Shown here one piece after another: positions 1 to 8,974 of a DNA stretch of 64,000 nt. The DNA comes from Nocardia transvalensis (GTDB lineage Bacteria; Actinomycetota; Actinomycetes; Mycobacteriales; Mycobacteriaceae). The position numbers and the translations under genes are program-made. The stretch covers positions 283,168 through 347,167 of the forward strand of contig NZ_JADLQQ010000009.1 in assembly GCF_015477765.1 (NCBI RefSeq), given 5' to 3'. The first letter of the stretch is position 1. Each line of letters opens with the position of its first letter. The notes beneath the pieces were generated by a model. The model was given only the letters and a program-made list of their open reading frames with translations. It was not told the origin of the DNA and did not search any database.

Positions 1-141
1 CAATACCTTCCCCGCACCGTCGACATGCGCGACTACACCCAAGCCGACCTCGACGCCATCGCCGACGAACTCAACCAACGACCTCGACAAACCCTCGGCT
101 ACAAGACACCATCAGAAGCACTCAACGACGCGTTGCGATGA
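1..141 (+). CDS. IS30-family transposase, C-terminal fragment (truncated by window edge)
   Basis: The frame is open from base 1 and ends at TGA 139-141. The 46 visible residues end in a motif reading NQRPRQTLGYKTPSEAL, which is characteristic of the C-terminus of the IS30-family DDE transposase (usual form RPRKTLGYKTPAE). The rest of the element lies outside the window, so it cannot be judged whether the copy is intact. Just downstream (about 142-190) an IS terminal inverted repeat would be expected, but without the other end it cannot be identified. The element marks the left side of an accessory region. Family assignment is confident; activity is unknown. Confidence 0.8.
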   Translation, partial: QYLPRTVDMRDYTQADLDAIADELNQRPRQTLGYKTPSEALNDALR

Positions 142-185
142 CCGCCTGAAGCCGCAGGCAGAACAGTGCGTTGTGGACAAGATGA

Positions 186-770
186 TCAGCCTTCCAAGGC
201 ACGGGTCAGGATCTCCTCGACGACATCGCTTTTGGCGTCGGCGTAGTGCTGCACGTACTTCCACCGGCGTTGGGTTAGTTCCCGCTTGGCCGCTTCGTAG
301 TACGCGCGATCGTCGTCGTGAGTACGCAGCCAGTCGCGGAAGGCGAGCATTCGCTCGATCTCCGCAGCCCCGAGCTCCGGTGAGAAGATATGGAGGTTGA
401 CGTCGTACGGTGCGCCGTCTTCTACCCGTCGGATGAGGCACCGATGCTGGTACCAGTCCGGTTCACGAATGCGCAGCGTGTATCCCGCGCGCTCGAGCGG
501 CGGTACGTAGGCAGCCTCATCGGTGGTGTCGGGGACGACCAGCAGGATATCGATGACCGGTTTGGCCGCCAGCCCAGGCACCGAGGTGGAACCGGTGTGC
601 TCGATGCGCAACACGAGCGACCCGAGCGTGTCGCGCACCGACGCCGCTTCGGCGGCATACCAGGCCGGCCATTCCGGGTTGTAATCCTCCACAACCACCG
701 GGACCGCATACGGTTTCAACTCGCCGATCGTCGCGGCGGCAAGGTCATCGTCCGAGCCCGAAGTCGCCAT
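186..770 (-). CDS. GrpB family (UPF0157) nucleotidyltransferase-fold protein
   Basis: The 194-residue protein carries the GrpB signature HTGSTSVPGLAAKPVIDI around residues 57-75, and a later RDWLRTHDDDRAYYEAAKREL segment typical of the family. GrpB proteins share the nucleotidyltransferase fold and sometimes occur fused to dephospho-CoA kinase; the cellular role of stand-alone copies is not established. The length is close to the usual 170-190 residues with a slightly longer N-terminus. It starts at ATG 768-770 and is transcribed toward the IS30 remnant, with a divergent gene beyond a 214-bp spacer. Family call is secure; no substrate can be inferred. Confidence 0.85.
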   Translation of the reverse strand: MATSGSDDDLAAATIGELKPYAVPVVVEDYNPEWPAWYAAEAASVRDTLGSLVLRIEHTGSTSVPGLAAKPVIDILLVVPDTTDEAAYVPPLERAGYTLRIREPDWYQHRCLIRRVEDGAPYDVNLHIFSPELGAAEIERMLAFRDWLRTHDDDRAYYEAAKRELTQRRWKYVQHYADAKSDVVEEILTRALEG

Positions 771-984
771 GCCCCACCATATCGGCGGTCTCCTCCGACT
801 GACAGCGCGGTAATCGGCAGCACAAGTGCGTTCCTGCGGGCGCAGCAGCAGTACGAGAGCCCAATCGATCGATGCATGTGCCGAGGTTCACCAACAATCA
901 CGACAGAAGGTGTCGTGTTTATCTGAAAGGTTGGCTTGGTGACCGTCGGACGGCCCGATCGGTCGCGTCACGAAGGAGAGTCAC

Positions 985-1401
985 GTGAGTTCTGGAGTCA
1001 ATCCATGCATCGTGTTCAACGGCAACGCGCGGCGAGCGATGGAGTTCTATCGGGAGGTCTTCGGCGGCGAGTTGGCGATCGGAACGGTCGCGGACTTCGG
1101 CTCACCGGAATCGCCCCACGCAGACAAAGTCATGCACGCCCGGCTCGACACGCAGGCCGGCTACACGCTGATGGGATGGGACTTCCCGGATGACCGGCCC
1201 GGCCACCCGCCCTATCGGCCAGGTAACAACGTTGCGGTCTTCATCGGTGGCGACGACGACGAACTCCGCGGCTATTTCGAGAAGCTTTCGGTCGGCGGCA
1301 CCGTAACACTGCCCCTCGAACAGCAGGTGTGGGGCGACGAGGCGGGCTCGCTCGTGGACCAGTTCGGGATCAGCTGGATGTTCAACATCACGGCCCAGTA
1401 G
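985..1401 (+). CDS. VOC family protein, PhnB/glyoxalase-like
   Basis: The 138-residue product starts at GTG 985 behind a clear AAGGAG (972-977). The opening NPCIVFNGNARRAMEFYREVFGGEL and the ending DQFGISWMFNI are the usual first and last strands of PhnB-like members of the vicinal oxygen chelate superfamily, including the conserved WGDEAGSLVDQFG segment. Such proteins are one-domain metalloenzymes or binding proteins (glyoxalase, bleomycin resistance, dioxygenase folds), and sequence alone does not tell the substrate. It stands alone, divergent from the GrpB gene. The fold is confident; the reaction is unknown. Confidence 0.85.
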   Translation: MSSGVNPCIVFNGNARRAMEFYREVFGGELAIGTVADFGSPESPHADKVMHARLDTQAGYTLMGWDFPDDRPGHPPYRPGNNVAVFIGGDDDELRGYFEKLSVGGTVTLPLEQQVWGDEAGSLVDQFGISWMFNITAQ

Positions 1402-1589
1402 CGAGGGGACGGCGCACGATATTCGGGGCATGAGCGTGCGTTCAGCAGCCACGCCGAGCTGATGGGACACGCCGGTCAGCGGCGTCGGATTCCGCCGATA
1501 TCAACCGATCTCAGATCCCCCGACCGACGCCACGGTTCGCCGAGGGACGACGTCGGAATTCGCCAGCGTAGCCAGCGGGCCGAGCTGTG

Positions 1590-1856
1590 TCAGTTTCTTT
1601 GCGCTGCTGCTGGTTCCCGGTTTGCGTGGGGTGGGTGGATCGGCCTTGGTGGTATGTCGGTGGGTGGGTAATCCGGGGCCAGATCTGCGGGGTCGAGGTC
1701 GGGTAGCCGGTTGTCGCGGCGAGCGCTCAGGCATGGGTCGGTGAGGACGCAGAACACGACGATGAGCAGCAAGGACCAGCCGAACGTGATCCGTAGGTAT
1801 TCCGGATTACGGCCGTAGGAGGGCCAGTGGTCGAGTAGCCATTTGTCGTAGGTCAT
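1590..1856 (-). CDS. hypothetical small membrane protein
   Basis: This 88-residue reading frame (ATG 1856, GTG 1859 also possible) has one hydrophobic stretch, ITFGWSLLLIVVFCVL, at about residues 23-39. It is followed by a charged, proline-rich tail (DLAPDYPPTDIPPRPIHPP), a layout seen in many small unknown actinobacterial membrane proteins. I do not recognise a family. No convincing ribosome binding site is visible and there is no partner gene, so it may be a remnant. The codon third positions are GC-rich, which mildly supports coding. Confidence 0.4.
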   Translation of the reverse strand: MTYDKWLLDHWPSYGRNPEYLRITFGWSLLLIVVFCVLTDPCLSARRDNRLPDLDPADLAPDYPPTDIPPRPIHPPHANREPAAAQRN

Positions 1857-2585
1857 CACCGGCCAATATCTGCGGGGACTACGGATCCATCACGGCATGG
1901 CGCATCCCCTGTTGTCGATCCCGCTCGGGTCGCCACGTGCTCACCTCTTGCACCCAAAACCTAAAGCCCAATCGGTATGCCTCAGGCGCTCGTTCACCGA
2001 GCTTGACGTCTGACGATGGCGTGAAGCCTAGAGTTTGTCGAGGTCGACGCCGCGCAGGATCTTTGGTTCTACCCGGCAAAGACTGCGAGCGGGGCGATTT
2101 GCCCGACCGACGAGACGAGTCCGCAGCGACACTTCACGCCGTCCCCGATACGGGTGCGGGCTCCCGTGGCTCGATGGTGGCCCGGGTTCAGAGGGTGGTG
2201 TTCAGCAGTACAGCGATACCGTCGGCGCCGACAACGGTGCCGACGTGTCCGGTGATCAGGTCCGTTTTGCCGTCGCCGTTGAGGTTCGAGCTGCTCGCTG
2301 CGCCAGGACGGCAGCAAACAGAGCCGGACCCCTCGGCTCGATTCAACGGCAGCAGTGGCATATGGCTGTCGATGGAGTGGACTGGGTTCGACACGTCTTG
2401 CGCGGAGCCGACGGCATATGCCAGACCTTCCGATGCCAATGAAATTCGGGGCAGCACAGTGCATTTCGCTACGATGAGCCACTAAATTAGAGTTCGTTGA
2501 GACTAGAGGCGATCGAAAAAGCCGCTCTCCGTTGCGGATAGAGGATTTCGTTCCGCGCGACGATGGGTCGAGCCAGAGGAACACA
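1857..2585. other. intergenic stretch with degraded sequence
   Basis: About 730 bases without a convincing intact gene. The stretch holds one recognisable gene fragment (see 2188-2286) and otherwise short, patternless reading frames. The promoter of the secreted protein at 2586 should lie in its last 100 bases, where the composition becomes visibly more AT-rich (2480-2540). Together with the IS30 remnant this suggests a decayed insertion area; that is inference. Confidence 0.5.
2188..2286 (-). pseudogene. fragment of FG-GAP/VCBS repeat protein
   Basis: On the minus strand the last 32 codons before TGA 2188-2190 read NLNGDGKTDLITGHVG followed by a GIAVLLNTTL ending. This is the typical D/N-x-NGDGK-x-D-L calcium-loop motif and SVLLNT strand of an FG-GAP/VCBS repeat, a blade of a beta-propeller found in large secreted proteins. 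Upstream in the same frame the sequence loses any resemblance and no second blade is found, so this is the broken 3' end of a much larger gene. The motif is seen directly; loss of the rest is inferred. Confidence 0.6.
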
Positions 2586-3230
2586 ATGAGAATCAAGAAG
2601 ATTGCTGCGGCAGCCATCTTCACCATCGCGGCCACGGGCGCCGCGGGAAGCGTCGCGCACGCCGAGCCGGCACCCGCACCGGCCGGCGCACTTCCGGATA
2701 CGGTGCACGGCGCGGAGCACGGCGTCACCTTCGAAGTCTCGAAGTCGGCCGACGGAAAGAGCCTGGCCGCCAACCTATTCGGCGGCAGGTTCACGGTGAC
2801 CGAAAACGCTGTGAATGTCGTCGATCGGACGGGTGCGATCGTCGCCCGTATGCCGCTGACCGTCGAACTCGAGCAGGGCACCGTCGAGCTACGGCCGCGG
2901 GTCGACGCAACCGGCACGCACCTGACGGCCGAACCGATCGGCTACTGGAAGCAAAGCTCGCCCAGAGAGCGCAGCACCTGGGCAGGGGCCGCCCTCGGCG
3001 GGTTCGTCGGCGCCATCATCGGTATGGCCATCGGTATCGTCGGGGGCCCGCTGGTCATCGTCACCGGCTTCGCCGGAGCATTGATCGGCGCCGCCATTGG
3101 CGCCGGTATCGGCGCGGCCGTCCCGAATTCGGATGTACCCGATCGCTGGGACTATGTGATGCCTGACTCCTCGTCGCCCGGTTCTCGGGAGGACTGCCAC
3201 AGCATCAACCACTCCCACATGTGCGGCTAG
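2586..3230 (+). CDS. secreted glycine-zipper protein, unknown function
   Basis: I place the start at ATG 2586, seven bases after AGAGGA, rather than the in-frame codon at 2532, because it gives a clean Sec signal peptide: basic MRIKK, a hydrophobic AAAIFTIAATGAAG core and AHA before residue 23. Residues 40-115 form a beta-rich domain (GVTFEVSKSADGKSL). Residues 125-185 are a long glycine-zipper segment (GAALGGFVGAIIGMAIG and GALIGAAIGAGIGAA) able to form two membrane-packing helices. The end has two cysteines in CHSINHSHMCG, possibly a disulfide. The layout is frequent in Nocardia secreted proteins of unknown role. Confidence 0.7.
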   Translation: MRIKKIAAAAIFTIAATGAAGSVAHAEPAPAPAGALPDTVHGAEHGVTFEVSKSADGKSLAANLFGGRFTVTENAVNVVDRTGAIVARMPLTVELEQGTVELRPRVDATGTHLTAEPIGYWKQSSPRERSTWAGAALGGFVGAIIGMAIGIVGGPLVIVTGFAGALIGAAIGAGIGAAVPNSDVPDRWDYVMPDSSSPGSREDCHSINHSHMCG

Positions 3231-3416
3231 ACCTAACTGGGAGCCAACGGCTACGGGCTCCCAACGCCTGCACGGCGGCCATTGAGGACGTGCTGCGACC
3301 AGGCGGAGTTCGTGCGCAGCGAGGTCGACGCCGATCCGGATTCGGTTGCTGGTTACGGGCGTTTGGGGTAGCCGAGCCGGATATTGTTGCCGGACAACCG
3401 ATCAGTGGACCACCTC

Positions 3417-5633
3417 ATGAACCACGCACAGAACGAAGGGCTGAGCCGACGCCAGTTCCTGGGCGGAGCAGCAGGCGCCGCCGTCGTGGCGAGCCTGCCC
3501 TCCGCCCACGCGACCGCCGCTCCCGCGCGAACCCCGCCCGATCTCGCCCGCTGGCTTATGCAAGCGGCGCACGTGACGATCACCCGCGATGACTGGGGGA
3601 TCGCGCATGTCGATGGCAGGACCGATGCCAATGCGGTGTTCGGGATGATCTATGCCCAGGCCGAGGACGACTTCAACCGGATCGAAACCAACTATCTGAC
3701 CAACCTTGGCCGGCTCGCCGAGGCCGAGGGCGAGAGCGCGATCTGGCAGGACCTGCGCCAGCGGCTGTTCGTCGACCCCGAGGTCCTGAAGAGCGATCTC
3801 TATCCGAGTAGCCCGGCCTGGTTACGCAAGCTGATGGAGGCGTGGGCGGACGGGCTGAACTATTATCTCGCGACGCACCCCGAGGTGCATCCACTCGTGA
3901 TCACGCGGTTTGAGCCGTGGATGGCGCTGAGCTTCACCGAAGGCAGCATCGGCGGCGACATCACGCGGGTGTCGCTCACCCGGCTCCAGACCTTCTACGG
4001 CAACCAAGCGGTGGCGCCAACCGACGCGGAGCCCGGGCTGCCGCTCCGCGAGCCCACGGGCTCTAACGGTATCGCGATTGCGCCGAGCCACACGCAGGAC
4101 GGCAATGCGCTGCTGCTGATCAACCCGCACACCACCTTCTACTTCCGCTCGGAACAGCATGTGACGAGCGGCGAAGGACTCAACGCCTACGGCGCAGCCA
4201 CCTGGGGGCAGTTCTTCCTCTATCAGGGCTTCAACGCGAACGTGGGCTGGATGCACACATCGACCGGCGCCGATAACGTCGATGAGTTCGCCGAGACGAT
4301 CGTGACGGCGGCGGATGGCAGCCTTTCCTACCGGTATGGCGCCGAGCTGCGGCCGGTGACGACGAAGACGATTACGTTGACGTATCGCACGGCGGACGGC
4401 GGACGGGCCCATCGCAGCTTCACCACCTTCGCCACGCATCACGGCCCGATCGTGGGCACGGCGGGGGGCAAGTGGATCGCGTTCGCGCTGATGAACAAAC
4501 CCGTGGAGGCGCTGCAGCAAAGCTTTCTGCGCACCAAGGTTCGGGACTACGCGGAATACATCCGGGTGGCAGAATTCAAGGCCAACAGCTCGAACAACAC
4601 GATATTCGCGGACTCGAAGGGGGACGTCGCCTTCCTGATGCCGCAGTTCATGCCGATCCGCGACGATCGCTTCGACTATACGCAGCCCGTCGACGGCAGC
4701 GATCCGGCGACCGACTGGCAAGGGCTGCACAGTCTCGAAGACATGCCGCAGGCGGTGAATCCGCGGAATGGCTGGGTGTTCAACTCGAACAACTGGCCCT
4801 GGACTTGCGCGGGCCCGGACAGCCCCAAAGCCACCGATTATCCGCGGTATTTCGACCAGGCGGGCGAGACCGCACGCGGGCCACATGCCGTCGGGTTACT
4901 GACCGCGCGGAACGTCTTCACCCCACAGACGCTGCGCGACATCGCCTTCGATTCCCACATCCCCGCCTTCGCCCCTGATGCGGGGAATAGGGAGCCGGTG
5001 AGCGGGCTCGTGCCGCAGCTGGTCGAGGCGTGGGACAAACTGCCCGAGGGCAACCCGCAAAAGGCGAAGCTCGCCGACCCGATCGGCCTGCTACGCGGCT
5101 GGGACTATCGCTGGGGTGCGGATTCGACTGCGACTTCGCTGGCCATATTCTGGGCCGCAGGGCCGCACGACACCGATGAGCAGCGACTCGCATCGCTCGA
5201 GGCGGCGGTGGAGCGGCTCACGCACGATTTCGGCAGCTGGCAAGTGCCCTGGGGCGAGATCAACCGCTTTCAGCGCCTCGACGACGCGATCGACCAGACG
5301 TTCGACGATGCGAAGCCGAGCACCCCGGTGCCTTTCGTCTCTGGGACGTGGGGGTCCCTCGCCTCGTTTGCGGCCAGGCGCCAGCCGGTACCGACCGGTG
5401 GCACAACGAAGCGCTTTTACGGCACCAGCGGCAACACCTTCGTGGCGGTCGTGGAGTTCGGGCCGAGGCTGCGTGCCATGGCGGTGCGGGAGGGGGGTGC
5501 GAGCGGCCATTCCGACTCGCCGCACTTCATAGACCAAGTCGAACGCTACGCAAGCGGCAACCTCCGGCCCGTCTATTTCTACCCCGACGACCTCAACGGC
5601 CATGTCGAGCGGAGCTACCACCCAGGCATGTGA
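3417..5633 (+). CDS. penicillin acylase family Ntn-hydrolase, Tat-exported
   Basis: A 738-residue precursor if started at ATG 3417 (TTG 3384 also possible; neither has a strong ribosome site). An SRRQFLGG twin-arginine motif near residue 10 and a following Ala-rich core indicate Tat export. The body matches penicillin/acyl-homoserine-lactone acylases: alpha part with DDWGIAHVDGRT and AQAEDDFNRIETN, spacer, then the autocleavage point before Ser216 in TGSNGIAIAPSHT, where Ser becomes the N-terminal nucleophile of the beta chain. NNTIFADSKG supplies the usual oxyanion-region Asn. Substrate could be a beta-lactam, N-acyl-homoserine lactone or other N-acyl amide; not decidable here. No partner genes. 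Its codon use looks less GC-biased than the neighbours, hinting at acquisition. Confidence 0.85.
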   Translation: MNHAQNEGLSRRQFLGGAAGAAVVASLPSAHATAAPARTPPDLARWLMQAAHVTITRDDWGIAHVDGRTDANAVFGMIYAQAEDDFNRIETNYLTNLGRLAEAEGESAIWQDLRQRLFVDPEVLKSDLYPSSPAWLRKLMEAWADGLNYYLATHPEVHPLVITRFEPWMALSFTEGSIGGDITRVSLTRLQTFYGNQAVAPTDAEPGLPLREPTGSNGIAIAPSHTQDGNALLLINPHTTFYFRSEQHVTSGEGLNAYGAATWGQFFLYQGFNANVGWMHTSTGADNVDEFAETIVTAADGSLSYRYGAELRPVTTKTITLTYRTADGGRAHRSFTTFATHHGPIVGTAGGKWIAFALMNKPVEALQQSFLRTKVRDYAEYIRVAEFKANSSNNTIFADSKGDVAFLMPQFMPIRDDRFDYTQPVDGSDPATDWQGLHSLEDMPQAVNPRNGWVFNSNNWPWTCAGPDSPKATDYPRYFDQAGETARGPHAVGLLTARNVFTPQTLRDIAFDSHIPAFAPDAGNREPVSGLVPQLVEAWDKLPEGNPQKAKLADPIGLLRGWDYRWGADSTATSLAIFWAAGPHDTDEQRLASLEAAVERLTHDFGSWQVPWGEINRFQRLDDAIDQTFDDAKPSTPVPFVSGTWGSLASFAARRQPVPTGGTTKRFYGTSGNTFVAVVEFGPRLRAMAVREGGASGHSDSPHFIDQVERYASGNLRPVYFYPDDLNGHVERSYHPGM

Positions 5634-5777
5634 TTGATTGCCTGGACACCCGCTCCCTCAGAATGAACTCGGCTGCCGGCGAGGTGCCGATGGCCGGTTC
5701 GCTCAGCACGACCAGCGGCAACGAGACTGGCTGGTATCGCACCGTGGACGGGTAGGACCGCGCGGATCACTGTCGCA

Positions 5778-6260
5778 CTACGGCACCGTGAATTCGACGG
5801 TTGTCGGAATGTGAATGGCGTTGGTCGTCAGGGTGGCCCTGATCCGGCCGGAGCCGGTGTTGATTGTCACTGAGGCATCGTCGGTGCTGGGCCTGCCGAC
5901 GACGCTCGACACGATGGCAGGAATCGAGTCCCCGGATGTGCCGGTATCCAGGTTGTGCCAGCGGACGATGCCTCCGATAAAGCACAGCGGCGAACCCGAC
6001 GGCGCCTCGGGCCCGTAGAAGGTACCGCGGAGGTAAACCCGCGCCTCGTTCGCCGGAACATACTCGTCCGGGCCCGGTCGCACGGTAGCGGTGACGGTCC
6101 CGACGCAGCCGAGTTGACCGTTCCCAACGGTATAGACCGGAGGGAACTCCACTCCAGCGGCAGCCGCGGGAGAGGCGGTTGCGGCCACAACGCCGATTGC
6201 GATCGAAGCGACGAGGCCAAGGCGGATGGCGCTCCTCGTGACCTGTGTTTGCTGTGTCAT
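5778..6260 (-). CDS. small secreted protein, paralogous to the one at 59.5-59.9 kb
   Basis: The start is placed at ATG 6260, which gives a 160-residue precursor with a basic n-region, a hydrophobic LGLVASIAIGVVAATA core and ASPAAAA cleavage region; upstream ATGs at 6278 and 6332 are less plausible for a signal peptide. The mature part is about 120 residues, beta-rich, with two cysteines. It contains RWHNLDTGTSGDS and ends in IHIPTTVEFTVP. The same elements (W-x-NLDTG-x-x-G and HIPTT) occur in the secreted protein at 59485-59937, so the two are members of one family. I do not recognise a named domain. No operon partner. Confidence 0.65.
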   Translation of the reverse strand: MTQQTQVTRSAIRLGLVASIAIGVVAATASPAAAAGVEFPPVYTVGNGQLGCVGTVTATVRPGPDEYVPANEARVYLRGTFYGPEAPSGSPLCFIGGIVRWHNLDTGTSGDSIPAIVSSVVGRPSTDDASVTINTGSGRIRATLTTNAIHIPTTVEFTVP

Positions 6261-6761
6261 TGCTGAAACTATAGCCATGCCGGTCTCTGACCATAAGACC
6301 CTGAAGGTGTGCGGTTCTTTAATAGACTGCACTTTGCCAGAGAGTAGCCATGTAGCTGGACATTGCAGGCGCTCGTGGAGGACTACGCGACGCGGAAACT
6401 CTGCACGTACGCGCGGTTCTGTCCGAATTCAACTGGGGTGCCAGTACCGGAGAACCCGTAACCGGTCAACCACGCCCTCGGAACCGTGTGGGCATAACGG
6501 TCGACGGCTCCCTCTGACCCACGCCCGCCCCACCGCGGTCCGTACCGCGTAGCCAAACCTCGAACTTGGCCCACACCAACTTCCTCAATCGGCATTACCG
6601 GATGTCCACTCGGCCAGGCCGCCGCGCCTGGCCGTCAACCCAACCGCCCACCGAAGCCTGCCCGGCCGCAACCTTGCGGCCGGGTTGGAGGACTCCGGAG
6701 TACTTCAGGTTTCCGAGCCGGAGCTCGGGTGGTGTCGAGGTGCGGTCGCGTCGGGGACATG
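6261..6761. other. intergenic stretch between two convergent-side minus-strand genes
   Basis: About 500 bases without a credible gene. It holds the promoter side of the secreted-protein gene (6261-6330, with AT-rich patches such as the TTTAATAGACTG stretch near 6318) and the terminator hairpin at 6661-6684 belonging to the lipoprotein gene. Nothing else could be recognised. Confidence 0.5.
6661..6684 (-). terminator. hairpin downstream of the lipoprotein gene
   Basis: CCCGGCCGCAA and TTGCGGCCGGG form a perfect 11-bp stem around two bases, 78 bases past the stop of the minus-strand gene ending at 6762. There is no long T run, as is usual for actinobacterial intrinsic terminators. Confidence 0.6.
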
Positions 6762-7835
6762 TCAGTGTGGGAGTTGGTGGTAGAGCCGTGCGAGTTCTTC
6801 GGCGGTGGTGCGGGCGGTGGTGCAGCCGTTGTGGGTTCGGATCGAGATGATCTCGGAGTACCCGGCGTCCGCGGGGCCGGTGGGGGTGCCGGGTTCGAAG
6901 ACGGGTGGCTGCGGAGCGGTCGAGAGCTTGATCTCGCAGGTGCCGGCAGGCCAGGGATCGCCGGGGGTGGGGTCCTCGGTGGCGCGGAGCCCGCCGATCG
7001 TGGTCTCCTTCCGCGTGCCCTTCGCCTTCATGTGCGTGGCGTCGAGCTCGAACATGTAGCGGATGGTCTGGGCGGTGGTGACATCGCCGCTGTCGAGCAG
7101 GAATTCACATTTCCATGGGTCCACGTAGGGGTCGACTTCGTGCGCCCGCAGAGTCGGATGGTGCCCTTTGCCGACGGTGCCGAGGACGGCGCACGGGTCG
7201 AGGGTCGCCAGGCGTGAGTTCATATGGGCACGTTGAGAACTCGCCCGCAGCGGGCGCTCGGAACGGTGCGGGACAGTGGCTGTGGCGAGGTCCAGCGCCG
7301 TCGCGCACAGATCACCTGTCGATCCGCCTGCCTCGGAGTCGGGATCGGCATACACGCCCAAGACGATGTCCCGGCGGCCGTCGACGGGGACACCCGCCCG
7401 ACAGAACCTTCCCGGTTCGGAGGAGGGGATGGTCCATACCTCGACGTCCCCAACCTGGTGTGTCGCGTCCCCCAATCCCGATCGCATCATGGCGACGCTG
7501 ATCGAGCCGACACCCGGCACCGCGCTCGGGGATGCGAAACGCACGGTGCACCAGCTGAGAATGGTTTCCGCGCCCATGTAGATCGGTGTCCCGATCCGGC
7601 GTACCGCCGCGTCGTCGAGATAGCCGCACGGATCCAGCGGTCGCAGGGTGTCGCGGTAGGCGATCGCCTCTTTGTCCTCTGCCGACAGGAACTCCGGATA
7701 CGGTGGGCCGTCGGCAGACGGGTCCGCCGCCTGGTTCGGCTGCGTGGACGAACACGAGGACGCGGCGACTACAGCCGAAAACACAACCGCGGCAGCGGCG
7801 ATGATCTTTCTCACAGCGGCCGATAGTACGGTCAC
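6762..7835 (-). CDS. DUF3558-like lipoprotein with two internal repeats
   Basis: The 357-residue product starts at GTG 7835 (GTG 7814 would give a shorter, equally good signal peptide). It has a lipoprotein signal: hydrophobic IIAAAAVVFSAVV and lipobox AASSC, so Cys near residue 28 should be lipidated and the protein anchored outside the membrane. Two related halves each begin with L-x-P-L/T-DPC (RPLDPCGYLDDAAV near residue 66 and ATLDPCAVLGTVGK near 210), each with a later conserved Cys, as in tandem DUF3558 lipoproteins common in Nocardia and mycobacteria. No function is known for the family. A hairpin terminator follows. Confidence 0.7.
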   Translation of the reverse strand: MTVLSAAVRKIIAAAAVVFSAVVAASSCSSTQPNQAADPSADGPPYPEFLSAEDKEAIAYRDTLRPLDPCGYLDDAAVRRIGTPIYMGAETILSWCTVRFASPSAVPGVGSISVAMMRSGLGDATHQVGDVEVWTIPSSEPGRFCRAGVPVDGRRDIVLGVYADPDSEAGGSTGDLCATALDLATATVPHRSERPLRASSQRAHMNSRLATLDPCAVLGTVGKGHHPTLRAHEVDPYVDPWKCEFLLDSGDVTTAQTIRYMFELDATHMKAKGTRKETTIGGLRATEDPTPGDPWPAGTCEIKLSTAPQPPVFEPGTPTGPADAGYSEIISIRTHNGCTTARTTAEELARLYHQLPH

Positions 7836-7864
7836 TTCGCCGCATTTGCCCGGTTACGTGAGCG

Positions 7865-8974
7865 CTATCTGAACGGAGTGATCTCCGAGAGCCGTCCCTC
7901 GCGAATCTTGTCGACCCACTGCGGATCTGCCAGCAAGGCCCGGCCGACGGCGACGACGTCGAACTCGCCGCGTTCGAATTGCTCTTCCAGCACGCGGAAT
8001 CGCTGGGCCTGGGTCTCGTCGATCCGATCGCCGCGGAAGACGCTGTCGACTCCGACGGAGCCGACCGTGATCACCGGCAGGCCGGTGATCTTCTTCGTCC
8101 ATCCGGCCAGGCTCAAATCGTCTGCGTGCTCGGTGAATTCGGGCAGCCAGTGTCGCCGCACGGAGGTGTGGAAGACATCCACACCGGCCGTGACGAGCGG
8201 TGTCAGCAGCTCCTCGAGCTCGGCGGGGGTGTCGGCGATCCTGGCGTTGTAATCGACGCCCTTCCATTGCGAATAGCGATAGATGATCGCGAAATCGGGG
8301 CCGACCGCCTCGCGGACGGCGGCCACCACACGGGCGGGGAAGGCCGCACGGCGACGCAGTGATCCGCCATAGTCGTCCGCGCGGCGGTTGGTCGCGGCCC
8401 AGAAGAACTCGTCGAGCAGATATCCGTGCGCCCCGTGCAGTTCGACACCGTCGAAGCCGAGCTGTTTGGCCAGCACCGCCGACTCGACGAAGGAGCCGAC
8501 GAGGGCGTCCAGATCATCGGCACCCAGCGCCCGGCCCACCCGACGTCCGGCGTAATCGACACCCGACGGGCTCACCGTCTGCGACTGCGGCTCGAACTCG
8601 GGGTTGTCACCACGCTCCACACCGGTATGCCAGAGCTGCGGAACAATGGCGGCGCCTTCGGCGTGCACCGCGTCGACCACCGCCCGCCAGCCGGCCGCGC
8701 CGGCGTCGCCGTAGAAGCGCGGCACATTCGCGCTGGGACCGGCCGCCGGGCCGCGGACGTACGTTCCCTCGGTGATGATCAGTCCTACCCCGCCGGCGGC
8801 ACGAGCGCGGTAGTACTCGACGTTCTCTTCGTTCGGAATCCCGTCCGGTGACTGCATTCTGGTCATCGGGGCCATCGCGAACCTGTTTCGCAATCGCAAC
8901 GATGACAGGTCGAACTCGGTGAACAACTCATCGAGGCGGATCGACGAGGATCCACCGACCGAGCCTTGCGGCAT
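7865..8974 (-). CDS. NADH:flavin oxidoreductase, Old Yellow Enzyme family
   Basis: The chosen start ATG 8974 (or GTG 8977) lies behind AAGGAG at 8985-8990, removing 23 residues of unsupported N-terminal extension. The 369-residue protein is a full TIM barrel of the OYE family. It begins with LRLRNRFAMAPMTRMQS, contains the substrate-binding FDGVELHGAHGYLLDEFF pair of histidine-region residues and the RADDYGGSLRRRAAF helix. It ends with the FMN phosphate loop VGRALLADPQWVDKIREG. These enzymes reduce activated C=C bonds or nitro groups using NAD(P)H. It is not coupled to a neighbour, so the physiological substrate cannot be inferred. Confidence 0.9.
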   Translation of the reverse strand: MPQGSVGGSSSIRLDELFTEFDLSSLRLRNRFAMAPMTRMQSPDGIPNEENVEYYRARAAGGVGLIITEGTYVRGPAAGPSANVPRFYGDAGAAGWRAVVDAVHAEGAAIVPQLWHTGVERGDNPEFEPQSQTVSPSGVDYAGRRVGRALGADDLDALVGSFVESAVLAKQLGFDGVELHGAHGYLLDEFFWAATNRRADDYGGSLRRRAAFPARVVAAVREAVGPDFAIIYRYSQWKGVDYNARIADTPAELEELLTPLVTAGVDVFHTSVRRHWLPEFTEHADDLSLAGWTKKITGLPVITVGSVGVDSVFRGDRIDETQAQRFRVLEEQFERGEFDVVAVGRALLADPQWVDKIREGRLSEITPFR

